Origin: Candidatus Hydrogenedentota bacterium
Lineage (GTDB): Bacteria > Hydrogenedentota > Hydrogenedentia > Hydrogenedentales > SLHB01
Direction: 5' to 3'
Length of the DNA stretch: 8,129 nt
NCBI GenBank assembly: GCA_022706165.1
Contig: JAKJDA010000125.1
Coordinates: 1 to 8,129, forward strand
Each line of letters starts with the position of its first letter. Position 1 is the first letter of the stretch. The notes under the pieces were generated by a model. It made no database searches and was not told where the DNA came from. It worked only from the letters and a program-made list of their open reading frames with translations. Positions 6,804 to 8,129 of the stretch are shown in pieces. The position numbers were made by a program, and so were the translations under genes.

Positions 6804-7615
6804 GTTCCGCTCGAATCGACGGTGCGCACGGTCCATGTGCGCGGATGCTCGGCGTAGTAGCGGAAGGGCGTGGGAGAGAACGCCTCGGCAAGGTGATGGC
6901 AGAGGTTTTCCATACCCCACATTTCGGTGGTGCCGTGCTCGAGGGTGATGATCGCGACGCCCATTTCAGCCAAGCGCTCGCGCACAGCCCAGTAACAAGC
7001 GCCGTCGTAGCAGACGATCATCACATCCGCGCCGCTCTCGACCATTTCCTTGTCGGGACCAATACATCCCACGCCAAGCGCGGGGCGACTCACTATCCTC
7101 TCCGGATCGCCGATAACCTGCACGCAGTCCTCGCCCAACGGCGCGATTTTGCGCGCAATGAAACAAGCGAATTCGCGCAACGACTGCGGCGCGATCTCGT
7201 ACATGCCGTGCAAATTCCAGACCGTTCCTTCTTTGATGCGTTTGGTCAGGCCCAACCCCGCCGCCCAGGAATCGCGGATGCCGATTCCGGGCCAATTGTC
7301 CCAACTATCATGCGCGCGCAATACAACAAGGCCGGAATCGTCCAGGAATTGCTGCTTGGCGACACCGGGCTCAATGACGCGCCAGTTTTTTTCCTCGGCG
7401 CTGTGTTCCCAAAAGATAGGCTCATGCACGATCAACAGATCACATCCCTCCGCGTGCGCCTTCTTCATCGTGTCGAGCGATCCAAACCACGCGACGCCCG
7501 CTTGGCGCACCTCGCGCATCGGATCGCCGTTTTTGCAGCCATCAACCGTGTTTTCGCGATTCACCCATGGGCTATGTTCGAGAAGATATGCGTGTATATC
7601 GTGCGTCGTGGGCAT
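6785..7615 (-). CDS. Nif3-like dinuclear metal centre protein
   Basis: The 276-residue product is about the usual length for the Nif3/YbgI (GTP cyclohydrolase I type 2-like) family. These are cytoplasmic toroidal hexamers with two metal ions per subunit; their true substrate is generally unsettled. The ATG at 7615 follows TAGGAGAA. Likely metal ligands are H64 in LLIVHEPIFW, H102 and D106 in RAHDSWDNWPG, and H227 and E231 in LEHGTTE. The usual HH(P) pair reads H64-E65, so one typical His ligand is replaced by Glu, which could still bind metal. The N-terminus (DIHAYLLEHSPW...NGDP) also fits the family. The stop lies inside the start of the release-factor-like gene, so both are probably translated from one mRNA. 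Confidence 0.9.
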   Translation of the reverse strand: MPTTHDIHAYLLEHSPWVNRENTVDGCKNGDPMREVRQAGVAWFGSLDTMKKAHAEGCDLLIVHEPIFWEHSAEEKNWRVIEPGVAKQQFLDDSGLVVLRAHDSWDNWPGIGIRDSWAAGLGLTKRIKEGTVWNLHGMYEIAPQSLREFACFIARKIAPLGEDCVQVIGDPERIVSRPALGVGCIGPDKEMVESGADVMIVCYDGACYWAVRERLAEMGVAIITLEHGTTEMWGMENLCHHLAEAFSPTPFRYYAEHPRTWTVRTVDSSGTCRDLG

Positions 7616-7835
7616 GACGTTCTCCTAGTTGGCCTGCGTGCGGCGATTTCCCCATGACCATATCGCATCCTCTCCTCCGGGGCAAGTGCGGGCATGTGGC
7701 AAGAGAAGGGACTGCTGGAACGGGGAAAAAGACAGGAATGGCGATAGAGTTCCACTCGAAAAGACGCACACAGAACACGCCTCCCCGGTCGGAAGGGCGC
7801 TCTGCATGCCTGGCGTCGTGAACGTGACTGTTGAA
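7616..7835. other. Intergenic region between the small protein and the nif3-like gene
   Basis: Apart from the candidate promoter at 7657-7685 and the nif3-like ribosome binding site, I see nothing definite in these 220 bases. No hairpin plus T-run follows the 66-residue gene. Open frames here lack ribosome binding sites and protein-like composition. Confidence 0.5.
7657..7685 (-). promoter_or_regulatory. Candidate promoter of the nif3-like/release-factor-like operon
   Basis: Read on the minus strand, TTGCCC (7685-7680) and TATGGT (7662-7657) are 17 bases apart. Each matches the sigma70 consensus at four of six positions. The expected transcript start near 7650 leaves a short leader of about 35 bases that contains the AGGAG ribosome binding site. 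Reasonable but not strong. Confidence 0.35.
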
Positions 7836-8036
7836 CTATGCGATCAGATTCAGATTTTCACCCACATTGGGATCGAGAGGAATCACGGAACTCCGGATCA
7901 ACTCGATCGCCTGTGCGCCTAGATTCTTGACGGTGATCGGCTGTCCCGATCCCGCAGCACTGTTCTGGCGCATTTCCTGGGAAGTGACGGTTTGAATCTC
8001 GGCCCCGACACCGCTCACGGCAGCGATATTTGTCAT
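7836..8036 (-). CDS. Small hypothetical protein, possibly YjfB-like putative motility protein
   Basis: The 66-residue product starts at an ATG at 8036 with AAAGGAGG seven bases upstream, an almost perfect Shine-Dalgarno site. An ATG at 8066 in the same frame has no such site. The sequence has no signal peptide, membrane helix or Cys. The second half reads ITVKNLGAQAIELI, then DPNVGENLNLIA at the C-terminus. This resembles the layout of YjfB-type putative motility proteins: a short helical core with an Ala/Gln/Leu pattern, then a Pro-rich turn and a terminal LGxNxNxxA-like stretch. The resemblance is from memory and weak; the safe call is a conserved-looking small protein of unknown function. 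It is separated from the nif3-like gene by 220 bases and appears to have its own transcript. Confidence 0.7.
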   Translation of the reverse strand: MTNIAAVSGVGAEIQTVTSQEMRQNSAAGSGQPITVKNLGAQAIELIRSSVIPLDPNVGENLNLIA

Positions 8037-8129
8037 CGGGCGCCTCCTTTCTTCTCGCGGTCGCACATCCCGCTCCTGGATATCTCCCTCTCGGGCAAGC
8101 TCCCATGTTATTGTGCGATAAGGGTTTGC

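Noticed and set aside
6804..6920. N-terminal extension of the release-factor-like protein
   Set aside because: It would lie wholly within the nif3-like coding sequence and adds residues not expected in this family.
7625..7807. Several overlapping short minus-strand frames between the last two genes
   Set aside because: They have no ribosome binding sites, low-complexity products, and they overlap one another in different frames.
1..8129. CRISPR array, tRNA, rRNA, transposase or phage gene
   Set aside because: No regular spaced repeats, no terminal inverted repeats with a transposase, and no RNA gene signature was seen on either strand.

Overview
The window looks like a chromosomal stretch of a GC-rich, Gram-negative-type bacterium. 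Gene order is compact, Shine-Dalgarno sites are clear, most genes have homologues in housekeeping or environmental families, and there are no mobile elements. A DUF2961/GH172 glycosidase, a VIT-vWA secreted protein, a membrane-fused spermidine synthase-like protein and a stand-alone release-factor-like protein would fit a Planctomycetota or Hydrogenedentota-like lineage. That placement is inference; no rRNA or marker gene here fixes it.

Layout, left to right. (1) Bases 1-1503, minus strand: a membrane protein fused to a spermidine-synthase-like Rossmann domain, cut by the left window edge. (2) Bases 1504-1777: a divergent intergenic region with four related GATT(T)GCRA boxes. (3) Bases 1778-2926, plus strand: a DUF2961 (GH172-type) glycoside hydrolase. 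(4) Bases 2946-2980: a 13-bp perfect hairpin between convergent genes, probably a two-way terminator. (5) Bases 2994-3482, minus: class I PurE. Just upstream on the same strand is a small, very charged protein of unknown function (about 3539-3778). A near-consensus sigma70 promoter (3842-3870) probably drives both. (6) Bases 3965-6412, plus: a secreted VIT-vWA protein with a C-terminal module like those next to subtilase domains. A probable intrinsic terminator lies at 6464-6495, inside the convergent gene. (7) Bases 6432-7615, minus: a Nif3-family metal protein whose 3' end overlaps a GGQ-only release-factor-like protein by 19 bases, indicating translational coupling. A plausible promoter sits at 7657-7685. 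(8) Bases 7836-8036, minus: a 66-residue protein with an excellent Shine-Dalgarno site, weakly similar to YjfB-type putative motility proteins.

The genes do not form one pathway. Purine synthesis (PurE), ribosome rescue (RF-like), carbohydrate cleavage (DUF2961) and envelope functions (VIT-vWA, membrane synthase-like) sit side by side in short transcription units. No defence system, prophage, CRISPR array or biosynthetic cluster is visible. The least-described elements are the VIT-vWA C-terminal module, the synthase-like protein with an altered active site, the small charged protein upstream of purE, and the small 66-residue protein.
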